A DNA stretch of 8,424 bases, from NCBI GenBank assembly GCA_011620705.1, contig WOYR01000116.1, forward strand, positions 1-8,424, written 5' to 3'. The position numbers and the translations under genes were made by a program. The notes beneath the pieces are model-generated. The model saw only the letters and a list, made by a program, of their open reading frames with translations, was not told where the DNA came from and searched no databases. Origin of the DNA: Microbacteriaceae bacterium. Its GTDB lineage: Bacteria; Actinomycetota; Actinomycetes; Actinomycetales; Microbacteriaceae. Of the stretch, positions 1-6,023 are shown piece after piece (within the stretch, counting starts at the first letter, position 1; every line of letters starts with the position of its first letter).

Positions 1-102
1 ACCCAGCTGGTGCGCAAGATGAACCTCATCGGACTGGAGTTGCCGCCCGATCTGTCCGGCATGGTCCAGAACATCTCCGCCGACAACGCGATCGGAGGCT
101 GA
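1..102 (+). CDS. 3' end of an unidentified gene (partial)
   Basis: The frame is open from the first base and ends at TGA 100-102, giving the last 33 residues of a protein that begins outside the window. The visible tail (TQLVRKMNLIGLELPPDLSG, then a short polar end) is not one I can assign to a family. The next gene starts only 3 nt after the stop, and its Shine-Dalgarno sequence (GGAGG, 94-98) lies inside this coding tail, so the two genes are probably one operon and translationally coupled. G/C-rich third positions and the tight coupling support a real coding end. The function is unknown. Confidence 0.7.
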   Translation, partial: TQLVRKMNLIGLELPPDLSGMVQNISADNAIGG

Positions 103-105
103 GCG

Positions 106-579
106 ATGTCGAGGATCTTCACCGAGCAGTGGGCGGCCGACGTGCAGGCGCGTCTGTCGCAGGGATTCACCGAACAGGACCGGGAGGGACGGCTGCCGGA
201 CTACTGGACGTGGGTCGACACCGCCGCCTCCACCTTCTCGGGCGTGCTCGCCCTCGGCGCGGTGCCCGTGAAGGGGGATGACCTGGACGCCGGCGAGTTC
301 GTCGCCATCCGGATCGCGGAGGGCGCGGTGAAGGAGGTTCGTGTGATCACGCCGAACGAGGCGCGCACCAGCGACTACCTCCTGGTCGGCACGTACGAGA
401 GCTGGCAGAAATTCCTCGGCGGCTACGACGCGGCCAGGACGGTCATGTACCGCCACCTGCAGTTGGACCATGGCAACCTGCTGGGCTTCTTCAACCGCGT
501 GTACTACTGGATCCAGTTGCTCTCGCTGCTGCACCAGGTGCCCTCGGAGGTCGTCCTTCCCGAGGCCGTGGCCGCCTGA
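106..579 (+). CDS. SCP2-like small protein (probable)
   Basis: This is a soluble protein of 157 residues with no signal peptide or clear membrane helix. The start is firm: ATG 106 has GGAGG at 94-98, a spacing of 7 nt. Residues about 90-145 contain a strand, then YESWQKFLGGYDAARTVMY, then a hydrophobic helix. This resembles the end of SCP2 sterol-binding-like domains, where a (Y/W)xxW...G...A...G segment closes a lipid-sized cavity. On that basis it may bind a hydrophobic ligand or act as an accessory to the upstream enzyme, to which it is coupled (3-nt gap). Family membership is from recognition only; no catalytic motif is visible. A strong hairpin directly follows the stop, so this is probably the last gene of its operon. 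Confidence 0.75.
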   Translation: MSRIFTEQWAADVQARLSQGFTEQDREGRLPDYWTWVDTAASTFSGVLALGAVPVKGDDLDAGEFVAIRIAEGAVKEVRVITPNEARTSDYLLVGTYESWQKFLGGYDAARTVMYRHLQLDHGNLLGFFNRVYYWIQLLSLLHQVPSEVVLPEAVAA

Positions 580-587
580 CCGACCGC

Positions 588-624
588 GACGCGGGGTCGA
601 CCATCGTCAGGTCGGCCCCGCGTC
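588..624 (+). terminator. Strong hairpin terminator after the SCP2-like gene
   Basis: Arms 588-602 (GACGCGGGGTCGACC) and 610-624 (GGTCGGCCCCGCGTC) pair over 15 bp with a single U-G wobble and a 7-nt loop. It begins 8 nt after the stop at 579. There is no U-tract, which is common for actinobacterial hairpin terminators. Confidence 0.75.
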
Positions 625-648
625 GCCATGCCAGGGCCCGCATGATCC

Positions 649-677
649 TTGACCCCTCGGAAGGCGGCTGGTAGATT
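649..677 (+). promoter_or_regulatory. Sigma-70-type promoter for the small membrane protein
   Basis: A -35 box TTGACC (649-654) and a -10 box TAGATT (672-677) are separated by exactly 17 bp, each matching the vegetative consensus at 5 of 6 positions. Transcription would start near 684, leaving a leader of about 100 nt before ATG 786. It lies just after the terminator at 588-624, so it starts a new transcription unit. Confidence 0.7.
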
Positions 678-785
678 CACCTCGGGCTTGTCGATGTCCT
701 CCTTATGGCGGACACGGACCGGCCGTTCCCCCAGCAGCATCCTCGGCCCACCCAGCCGCGGCCCCTACCCCCGAAGGCATCCCCC

Positions 786-1073
786 ATGTCTGCACCCGAC
801 TCCGGCTTGCTCGCTGCCGTCATCCTCGCCGGCGGCGTGACGGCGTTCGTCGCCATCGTGATGACGGTCGTACGGCAGTACCGTGCCGCGCAGCTCACGG
901 CGTCCCGCGGCCTGCTGAGCGTCGCTCTCGGCTTCGGGATCATGGCGCTCGCCGGCCTCGGCATCGTCGCCCTCTCCCCCGTGGCGGCGCAGGCCTCGGC
1001 CACCACCGTGAGCAGCAGTTCCGACAGCACCGTCACCGGGGTGCAGCTTCCCACGCTTCCCTACAACGGCTGA
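786..1073 (+). CDS. Small two-helix membrane protein, unknown function
   Basis: The protein has 95 residues starting at ATG 786, chosen because GAAGG at 773-777 lies 8 nt upstream. An in-frame ATG at 705 has no ribosome binding site and would add a Pro/Arg-rich, unstructured 27-residue start. Two hydrophobic helices are visible, at about residues 8-29 and 43-63, joined by a short loop with Arg30, Arg33 and Arg41. The positive-inside rule then puts both ends outside the cell. The tail after residue 64 is Ala/Ser/Thr-rich and ends LPTLPYNG, probably a flexible extracytoplasmic segment. There is no LPxTG sortase signal. I do not recognise a functional family; it is plausibly a lineage-specific membrane protein. 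It is convergent with the MFS gene, with 12 bp between stops. Confidence 0.7.
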   Translation: MSAPDSGLLAAVILAGGVTAFVAIVMTVVRQYRAAQLTASRGLLSVALGFGIMALAGLGIVALSPVAAQASATTVSSSSDSTVTGVQLPTLPYNG

Positions 1074-1093
1074 GCCCGCACCTGATCACGGGC
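1074..1093. terminator. Short inverted repeat between convergent genes
   Basis: GCCCG (1074-1078) and CGGGC (1089-1093) flank a 10-nt loop and bridge the stops of the small membrane protein (1073) and the MFS exporter (1086-1088). The stem is only 5 bp, so a bidirectional terminator role is weakly supported. Confidence 0.25.
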
Positions 1094-2534
1094 GGCGCTC
1101 CTGCTTCTTCGGCGCGCCCGCCCCCGTGGCGCTCGGCGCAGCGAGGCCCGAAGCCCCTGGCGCCCCTGCATCGCGCACCGGGTTCCGGATGCCGAGGAAC
1201 GACACGATCCCGCCCAGGATCAGCAGCACGGCTGTCACGATCATCGCCCGGTGCACGCCGTTCAGGTCCAGCGTTCCGCCCACGATCACGGCGAGCATCG
1301 CGATCACGATCAGACCCGCCACGCGCGACACCGCGTTGTTCACCGCCGAGGCGATGCCGGAGCGTGACGGATCGATAGCCCCGAGGATCGCGGAGGTCAG
1401 CGGCGAGACGGTCAGCGTCAGCCCGACCCCGAACACCAGGATGCCCGGGAGCACCTGCCACCAGTACACGAAGGGATCGCCGATCAGCAGCATCATCAGC
1501 GCGCCGATGCCGGCGATGATCGGCCCGGCGGTCATGAACAGGCGAGGACCGTATCTGCCCGACAGGCCGCCGACCCGCGAGCTGAACACGATCATGATCA
1601 GCGTCACCGGGAGGGATGCCGCCCCGGCGAGCGTTGCCGGCAGCTTCGCCTCCTGCTGCAGGTAGACGCCGAGCGCGAATCCGTTGAGCGAGAGCGCGCC
1701 GTAGATCAGCGCCGTGGCGATGTTGCCCGTCCAGAAGTTGCGCACCCGGAACAGGCTGAGCGGCAGCATCGGGTTGCTGTGCACGCGCTGCCGGACCAGG
1801 AAGCCGGAGAAGGCCAGGATGCCGCCCGCCAGCGGCAGGTAGATGGCGGGACTGCCCCAGCCCAGGGTGTCCTGCTCGATGAGCGCGAACACCACCCCCC
1901 CGAGACCGAGGCTGCACAGCACCGCGCCGAGGTAGTCGATGCGCACGCCCTGCTCCCGCACATCCTTCTGGCCGAGCAGCTTCAGCAGCACCAGCGTGAT
2001 GGCGATCGGCAGCACGTTGATGGCGAAGGCGTAGCGCCAGGAGGCGAAGTCGACGAAGACCCCGCCGATCACGGGGCCCGCGATCATCGCGATGCCGGTC
2101 ATCCCGGTCCACAGGCCGATCGCGCGGGCTTGCGCCGCATCGCGGAAGTTGGAGGTGATGAGCGCGAGCGAACTCGGGACGAGCAGCGCACCGGCGATCC
2201 CCTGCACGGCGCGCGCGACGATCAGGAACTCGACACCGGGTGACAGGGCGACCGCCAGCGAGGCGGCGCCGAAGGCGATCAGGCCGATCCGGATGACGGT
2301 GATGCGGCCGTACACGTCGCTGATCGAGCCCGCGACCAGGATGAGCGAGCCGAGGGTGACGAGGTAGGCGTCCACGATCCACTGCTGCGCCCCGAGACCG
2401 CCGCCCAGCTCGCGCCGGATGGCCGGGAGCGCCACGTTGATGATCGTGCCGTCGAGGAAGGAGACCAGCGATGCCAGGATCGCGATGGCGAGCACGAGCC
2501 GCTGCCCGGCTGTCATGGGCGGCACTGCGGTCAT
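1086..2534 (-). CDS. MFS drug/solute exporter, DHA2 (14-helix) type
   Basis: This 482-residue integral membrane protein is probably a proton-driven exporter of the DHA2 family. The first helix carries the DHA2-type motif LDGTIINVALP (residues 27-37). Motif A is at GSISDVYGR (69-77), an R108-containing motif B follows, and motif C, the antiporter signature, is at GMTGIAMIAGPVIGG (144-158). Length and the run of hydrophobic segments fit 14 helices. The C-terminal tail after about residue 455 is Ala/Gly/Pro-rich and cytoplasmic. The start is ATG 2534, with GAGGTGA about 13 nt upstream; ATG 2516 (6 residues shorter) is possible. It is last in a minus-strand operon, 44 bp after the hydrolase gene. 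The substrate cannot be read from the sequence. Confidence 0.93.
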   Translation of the reverse strand: MTAVPPMTAGQRLVLAIAILASLVSFLDGTIINVALPAIRRELGGGLGAQQWIVDAYLVTLGSLILVAGSISDVYGRITVIRIGLIAFGAASLAVALSPGVEFLIVARAVQGIAGALLVPSSLALITSNFRDAAQARAIGLWTGMTGIAMIAGPVIGGVFVDFASWRYAFAINVLPIAITLVLLKLLGQKDVREQGVRIDYLGAVLCSLGLGGVVFALIEQDTLGWGSPAIYLPLAGGILAFSGFLVRQRVHSNPMLPLSLFRVRNFWTGNIATALIYGALSLNGFALGVYLQQEAKLPATLAGAASLPVTLIMIVFSSRVGGLSGRYGPRLFMTAGPIIAGIGALMMLLIGDPFVYWWQVLPGILVFGVGLTLTVSPLTSAILGAIDPSRSGIASAVNNAVSRVAGLIVIAMLAVIVGGTLDLNGVHRAMIVTAVLLILGGIVSFLGIRNPVRDAGAPGASGLAAPSATGAGAPKKQERRP

Positions 2535-2578
2535 GAAGCGTCTTCGGTCACCTCGCCACGGTAGTCCTTGGCTCGGCG

Positions 2579-3253
2579 TCAGCGCACGGCGGCGCGCACC
2601 GCGTCGATCACCGCAGCCTGCACCAGGATGCGGAAGTGCCCGATCACCGGCAGCTCGATGTTGCGCCCGCCTTCCAGCACGCAGCCGTCCGGGATGTGCG
2701 GGTCGAAACTGGCATAGATCGAGGTGATCCTGGCGTTGACGGCGCGCTCCGCGGCCAGCGCAGTGATCACCGGATCCTCGGGCAGGAAGGCGCGCAGCGA
2801 CGGATTCGGCGCGATCCGCGCCATCGACGACCCGTTGAAGGGGGAGGCGATCGCGATCAGCCGATCGACCCGCCCGTCTGGATCGTCGAAGGACATCAGG
2901 TGCTTGCCGACGATCCCGCCCTTGCTGTGGGCGACCAGCGCCACGCCCATGAGCCCGCGCGCGACCAGCTGCGCGTGCACCCGCGCGGCCGTGGCCGGGA
3001 TCGGGGCGCGGTTCCAGCCGAGCGCCGGGATGACGTGGACGGGGTGGCCGTCCGCGTTGAGCCGCTCGGCGATCGGGCGCAGGTAGTGCCAGCTCTCGTA
3101 GATCCCGGGGAGGATCACCACCGGACGCAGCGTCCCCAGGGCGAAGGAGGCGGGCACCGTCCAGTGCCGCGCCGCTCGCAGCCGGAACCGCAGCGCATTC
3201 GGGTAGTCGGCGAGCAGGCGCACCGCATGCTGACGGCGGCTCACGGCGCTCAT
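2579..3253 (-). CDS. Alpha/beta hydrolase, small lipase/esterase-like
   Basis: This 224-residue protein has an alpha/beta-hydrolase core. PGIYESW (residues 49-55) fits the oxyanion-hole loop. The nucleophile elbow is AHSKGG, with Ser110. Asp184 (in SFDPH) and His206 (in IGHFRIL) are the likely other triad members. HSKGG and the following SPFNGS resemble PGAP1/lipase-class enzymes rather than haloalkane dehalogenases. There is no signal peptide, so it is probably cytoplasmic. The start ATG 3253 lies 9 nt after the stop of the flavin oxidoreductase with only a weak ribosome site, implying translational coupling. It probably hydrolyses an ester or lactone; it is tempting, but unproven, that it acts on a product of the neighbouring monooxygenase-like enzyme. 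Confidence 0.88.
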   Translation of the reverse strand: MSAVSRRQHAVRLLADYPNALRFRLRAARHWTVPASFALGTLRPVVILPGIYESWHYLRPIAERLNADGHPVHVIPALGWNRAPIPATAARVHAQLVARGLMGVALVAHSKGGIVGKHLMSFDDPDGRVDRLIAIASPFNGSSMARIAPNPSLRAFLPEDPVITALAAERAVNARITSIYASFDPHIPDGCVLEGGRNIELPVIGHFRILVQAAVIDAVRAAVR

Positions 3254-3262
3254 GGCTCGAGC

Positions 3263-4336
3263 CTAGGACGGCAGGCCGAGCGCCTCCGCCGGGTCCTGCG
3301 CCAGCAGCTCGCGCACCCGCGGGATGACCTGCGTCCCGTAGAGCTCGATCGAGGTCATCAGCGGCTCGTGCGGCAGCGTGCCGGTGGTGTACTTGAGGTC
3401 GAAACGCTGAATGCCGAGGGTGCGCACGGTGTCGGCGATCTTCTGCGCCACCGTCTCGGGCGAGCCGACGTGCAGCGCGCCCTCCTGGATCTCGTTCTCG
3501 AAGCGTGCGCGGTTCGTGGGCGGCCAGCCGCGCTCCGCGCCGATGCGGTTCATCATGGTCTCCTGGTGCGGCCAGAGGATGTCGGCGGCCTCCTGATCCG
3601 TCGCGGCGATGAAGCCCGGCGAGTGCGCCGCGACGGGCAGCACCGGCTGGCCGAGCTGCGCCAGGGCCCGGTGGTAGAGGTCGACATATGGCGCGAAGCG
3701 CGCGGGCTGGCCGCCGATGATCGCCAGCACGAGCGGCAGCCCGTGGCGCGCGGCGCGCACCACCGACTCCGGGCTGCCTCCGACACCCACCCAGGCCTTC
3801 AGCCGGCCGGCGGTCTTCGGGTAGACGTGCTGCTCCATGAGCGGCGGACGGATGGTGCCCGCCCAGGTGACCGGCTCCTCGTCGAGCAGCTTCGCGAAGA
3901 GGTCGAGCTTCTCCTCGAAGAGCAGCTCGTAGTCCTGCAGCTCGAAGCCGAACAGCGGGAAGGATTCGGTGAACGAGCCGCGCCCCAGGATCACCTCTGC
4001 CCGACCGTTCGAGACGGCGTCGAGGGTGGCGAACTTCTCGTAGACCCGAACCGGGTCGTCCGAGCTCAGCACGGTCACCGCGGTGCCGAGATGCATCCGC
4101 TCGGTGCGGCCGGCGATCGCGCCGAGCACCACCTCGGGCGAGGAGATCGCGAAGTCGTCGCGGTGGTGCTCGCCGATCCCGAAGGAGTCGACGCCCACCG
4201 AGTCCGCCAGCACCGCCTGCTCGACCACGTTGCGGATGACCTGGGGATAGGGCAGGCGGTCGCCCGCGGCATCCACCTCGACGTCGCCGAAGGTGTCGAG
4301 GCCGAGTTCGACGGGGGTCGCGGGCTGCTCTGCCAT
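3263..4336 (-). CDS. LLM-class flavin-dependent oxidoreductase (luciferase-like monooxygenase)
   Basis: This 357-residue protein has a single luciferase-like TIM-barrel domain (about residues 9-325). Family signatures include GIGEHHRDDFAISSP (53-67), the HLGTAV strand (82-87) and SNGRAEVILGRGS (109-121). The family uses reduced FMN (or F420 in some actinobacterial members) for oxygenation or redox of small organics; which cofactor applies here cannot be read from the sequence. The start is ATG 4336, because AAGGAG at 4342-4347 is 5 nt upstream. An in-frame GTG at 4342 overlaps that ribosome site and is rejected. It is first in an operon with the hydrolase (9-nt gap) and the MFS exporter, and divergent from the NUDIX gene. 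The substrate is unknown. Confidence 0.92.
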   Translation of the reverse strand: MAEQPATPVELGLDTFGDVEVDAAGDRLPYPQVIRNVVEQAVLADSVGVDSFGIGEHHRDDFAISSPEVVLGAIAGRTERMHLGTAVTVLSSDDPVRVYEKFATLDAVSNGRAEVILGRGSFTESFPLFGFELQDYELLFEEKLDLFAKLLDEEPVTWAGTIRPPLMEQHVYPKTAGRLKAWVGVGGSPESVVRAARHGLPLVLAIIGGQPARFAPYVDLYHRALAQLGQPVLPVAAHSPGFIAATDQEAADILWPHQETMMNRIGAERGWPPTNRARFENEIQEGALHVGSPETVAQKIADTVRTLGIQRFDLKYTTGTLPHEPLMTSIELYGTQVIPRVRELLAQDPAEALGLPS

Positions 4337-4341
4337 ATCCA

Positions 4342-4347
4342 CTCCTT
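4342..4347 (-). promoter_or_regulatory. Ribosome binding site that decides the oxidoreductase start
   Basis: Read on the minus strand, AAGGAG ends 5 nt before ATG 4336. It overlaps the upstream GTG at 4342, so the ATG is the better initiation codon. Confidence 0.75.
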
Positions 4348-4351
4348 ATAC

Positions 4352-4363
4352 ATGCATTTGCAT
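4352..4363. promoter_or_regulatory. Possible operator: ATGCATTTGCAT repeat in the divergent intergenic region
   Basis: The 12-mer ATGCATTTGCAT contains ATGC/GCAT inverted arms around ATTT, and can also be read as two TGCAT direct repeats with 6-bp phase. It is AT-rich within GC-rich surroundings and lies 5 bp upstream of the oxidoreductase ribosome site. A TATAAG (minus strand, 4350-4345) sits beside it, but no good -35 box is seen. An operator role is inference. Confidence 0.3.
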
Positions 4364-4411
4364 CGACTCGAACCGCGCCGATCTTCCGAGTATTCCGGCA
4401 ATGATGGACCC

Positions 4412-4879
4412 ATGGTCGCGCACAGCGCCGGGATCCTGCTGCACCGGATGACCGCATCCGGTCTCGAAGTCTGGCTCGGCCACATGGGCGGACCGTTCTG
4501 GGCGCGCAAGCAGGAGCACGCCTGGTCGATCCCGAAGGGGGAGACGGGTGCGGGCGAGAGCGATCTCGATGCCGCCCGCCGCGAGTTCGCCGAAGAGCTC
4601 GGAGTTCCGGCGCCGGATCTTGCGTATGGGGAACTCGGCACTTTCCGCTACTCGAGCGGCAAGACCGTCACCGTGTTCTCGGCCGATGCCGACGGCTTCG
4701 AACTCGCTGAGATCGCCGGCGATGAGTTCGAACTGGAGTGGCCGCCGCGTTCGGGCCGGATTCAGCGGTTCCCCGAACTCGACACGGCGCGCTGGGTGCC
4801 GGTCGCCCAGGCGCGCTCGCTGCTGGTGGCCGGGCAGCTGCCGGTCCTGGACGCGCTGCAGGCGCGTCTCGGCGCATGA
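4412..4879 (+). CDS. NUDIX hydrolase, COG4119-like
   Basis: This 155-residue protein has a complete NUDIX box at residues 43-65 in the GX5EX7REUXEEXGU pattern: Gly43, Glu49, Arg57-Glu58, Glu61-Glu62 and Gly64. The glutamates bind the divalent metal for pyrophosphate-bond hydrolysis. The N-terminal SAGILLHR (5-12) and GHMGGPFWARK (23-33) with AWSIPKGE (37-44) match my memory of the 'predicted NTP pyrophosphohydrolase' COG4119 group, whose true substrate is uncertain (nucleotide or dinucleotide type). The start ATG 4412 gives the usual N-terminus; no strong ribosome site precedes it. AATGAT at 4400-4405 could be a -10 for a leaderless transcript, but no -35 supports it. The gene is divergent from the flavin oxidoreductase. 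Confidence 0.92.
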   Translation: MVAHSAGILLHRMTASGLEVWLGHMGGPFWARKQEHAWSIPKGETGAGESDLDAARREFAEELGVPAPDLAYGELGTFRYSSGKTVTVFSADADGFELAEIAGDEFELEWPPRSGRIQRFPELDTARWVPVAQARSLLVAGQLPVLDALQARLGA

Positions 4880-4908
4880 AGAAGGGCCAAGACGACGCGC
4901 TCTGCCTC

Positions 4909-4938
4909 CTGCCGGATGGCGGCATCCCGGCGTAAACT
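4909..4938 (+). promoter_or_regulatory. Possible promoter giving a leaderless mRNA
   Basis: TAAACT (4933-4938) is a fair -10 box whose end lies 6 nt before ATG 4945, the spacing expected if transcription starts at the start codon. CTGCCG (4909-4914) is a weak -35 at 18 bp. No Shine-Dalgarno sequence precedes the ATG, which supports leaderless translation. Confidence 0.45.
4911..4931 (+). terminator. Imperfect hairpin after the NUDIX gene
   Basis: GCCGGAT (4911-4917) pairs with ATCCCGGC (4924-4931) with one bulged base and a 6-nt loop, 31 nt after the NUDIX stop. It may end NUDIX transcription. It overlaps the presumed -35 region of the next gene, so it could also affect that promoter. Confidence 0.35.
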
Positions 4939-4944
4939 CCGAAA

Positions 4945-5526
4945 ATGGGGAGTCCCAGCAGCACCACCCTGGTGGTCGTCGGCGACGAGGCCGATGCCGC
5001 ACTGCACACCCTCGACGGCCTGGCCAACGTGCGCACGGCGCACCTGCGGTCCGTTGCAGACACGGATGCCGCCCGCTGGACCTCGAGCTCGCAGACCCCC
5101 TACCTCGTGCACGACCGCGATCCGCTGGAGCACGTCGCGGCCGCCTGGGTCGAGTTCTTCGACGACCTCGCAACACTCGGCAGCCTCGAGCTGGAGATCG
5201 AGCGCGTGCTCGTGGCCCTCGGCCACGACACGGTGTCGCTGCCCGACTACTACGTGGTGCTCGCGCCCGAGACGCTCCCGCCGACCTGGAAGCACTGGTG
5301 GCTGGGCGTGATGCCGCAGGCATCGCCGACCCGCGTCATCCCCTGGTCCGACTCGGAGGCCTCGCTCGTGCGCCTGCTGCGCCGGCTGCCGACCGGACGG
5401 CCATGGCCCGCGCCCGAACCCTGGCTGCGCGGGCTGACCCACGCCGTGCCCGATCGGGTCGGACTGCCCGAGGCCGGACTGGCTGAACCCGGACTGGCTG
5501 AACCCGGACTGGCCGAGGCAGGCTAG
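4945..5526 (+). CDS. Unknown soluble protein with four C-terminal GLxEx repeats
   Basis: This 193-residue protein has no signal peptide or membrane helix. The first strand (TTLVVVGDEADAAL, residues 7-20) suggests an alpha/beta start. The middle is acidic and aromatic (WVEFFDDL, PDYYVVLAPE, WKHWWLG). I do not recognise a family. The tail is odd: residues 173-192 are four copies of a 5-residue unit (GLPEA, GLAEP, GLAEP, GLAEA), encoded by tandem 15-bp repeats ending at the TAG stop. The tail is probably flexible. ATG 4945 is taken as the start because the presumed -10 lies just upstream and no ribosome site is present. It is the last recognisable gene before the accessory segment. Confidence 0.8.
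   Translation: MGSPSSTTLVVVGDEADAALHTLDGLANVRTAHLRSVADTDAARWTSSSQTPYLVHDRDPLEHVAAAWVEFFDDLATLGSLELEIERVLVALGHDTVSLPDYYVVLAPETLPPTWKHWWLGVMPQASPTRVIPWSDSEASLVRLLRRLPTGRPWPAPEPWLRGLTHAVPDRVGLPEAGLAEPGLAEPGLAEAG
5461..5520 (+). repeat. Tandem 15-bp repeat, four copies, inside a coding region
   Basis: Four head-to-tail units occupy 5461-5475, 5476-5490, 5491-5505 and 5506-5520. Units 2 and 3 are identical (GGACTGGCTGAACCC); units 1 and 4 differ from them by a few bases. The 15-bp period keeps the reading frame, adding or removing 5 residues per copy. Confidence 0.9.
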
Positions 5527-5554
5527 CCGCACGGGGTCCACGCCCCTCCCCCGG

Positions 5555-5707
5555 TCCGATCGTCCCATACGCCTCGGCGCGACTGCGCCCATCGAGTGCC
5601 GTGCGGGCGTGCCGAAGCTCACGGATGTCCTCAGGGCGGATATCGGCCGGGAGGCGAGACTGATCTGACAGGTCACCGCCGAGGAGGCGGCCGAAGGCCT
5701 CAGTCAC
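5555..5707 (-). pseudogene. Possible gene remnant downstream of the HigBA-type operon
   Basis: On the minus strand a frame opening at GTG 5707 gives about 50 residues of ordinary composition (for example LLGGDLSDQSRLPADIRPED). It then degenerates into Gly/Pro/Arg-rich sequence, and further on into the antisense of the 15-bp repeats, without its own plausible end. It starts 19 nt after the antitoxin stop. It may be the 5' stump of a gene cut at the junction between accessory and core DNA. I recognise no family. An alternative is chance coding potential in GC-rich DNA. Confidence 0.25.
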
Positions 5708-5722
5708 GAAGCTGGAGTGACT
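5702..5722 (-). terminator. Hairpin after the antitoxin gene
   Basis: AGTCAC (5702-5707) and GTGACT (5717-5722) form a perfect 6-bp inverted repeat with a 9-nt loop. On the minus strand it starts 4 nt after the antitoxin stop (5727-5729). There is no U-tract; the stem is short, so terminator function is tentative. Confidence 0.35.
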
Positions 5723-5726
5723 TGGA

Positions 5727-6023
5727 TCAGGCGACGGCGTGGAACTCGAGCTTGAACCCGAGCGCCGAGGCGACCTTCATGATCGTTGCGAAGCTCGGGT
5801 TGCCATCCGCGGACAACGCCTTGTAGAGGCCCTCGCGGCTCATGCCGGTGCGGCGGGCGAGCTCGCTGAGGTTGCCCGAGCGGGCGATCGTGCCGAGCGC
5901 GGTCGTGATCGCGGCCGGGTCGTCGCCGCCGCCTTCGATCGCGGCCTCCAGGTAGGCCGCGGCGGTCTCGATGTCGCCGAGATAGTCGGCCGCGTCGTAT
6001 CGGCTGAACGTGTCAGTTGCCAT
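5727..6023 (-). CDS. HigA-type antitoxin (HI1420-like addiction module antidote)
   Basis: This 98-residue DNA-binding antitoxin has an N-terminal segment with SRYDAADYL (7-15) and IETAAAYLEAAIE (18-30), the layout of the 'putative addiction module antidote' family (HI1420-like). A helix-turn-helix follows at about 51-72 (LSELARRTGMSREGLYKALS), then NPSFATIMKVASALGFKLEF (75-94). The start ATG 6023 lies inside the toxin gene, overlapping its last 11 nt; a GGAG about 8 nt upstream serves as the ribosome site. In this family the antitoxin neutralises the toxin and represses the shared promoter, which here has palindromic sites at 6330-6350. Length and motif order are complete, so the module looks intact. 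Confidence 0.9.
   Translation of the reverse strand: MATDTFSRYDAADYLGDIETAAAYLEAAIEGGGDDPAAITTALGTIARSGNLSELARRTGMSREGLYKALSADGNPSFATIMKVASALGFKLEFHAVA

Noticed and set aside
705..785. Longer form of the small membrane protein from ATG 705.
   Set aside because: No ribosome site, Pro-rich unstructured extension; ATG 786 has GAAGG at 8 nt.
1033..2382. A 449-codon minus-strand frame within the MFS region.
   Set aside because: It overlaps the MFS gene in another frame and is a run of Arg, Asp and Gly typical of GC-rich shadow frames.
4337..4342. GTG 4342 as start of the flavin oxidoreductase.
   Set aside because: It lies on the AAGGAG ribosome site itself, which serves ATG 4336.
2535..4457. 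Upstream extension of the MFS frame on the minus strand, making a 1123-residue protein.
   Set aside because: The extension is Arg/Ala/Gly-rich out-of-frame reading of the hydrolase and oxidoreductase genes. The MFS family start is at 2534.
2636..4879. A 747-codon open frame on the plus strand.
   Set aside because: Most of it is antisense to the hydrolase and flavin oxidoreductase, with Arg/His/Asp/Gly-rich low-quality composition. Only its last part (from 4412) is real, the NUDIX gene.
4346..5323. A 325-codon minus-strand frame opposite the NUDIX and repeat-tailed genes.
   Set aside because: Arg/Pro-rich composition without motifs; the opposite strand carries a clear NUDIX box.
5461..5520. 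CRISPR array or regulatory iterons.
   Set aside because: The 15-bp units are directly adjacent with no spacers and lie inside a coding region in frame.
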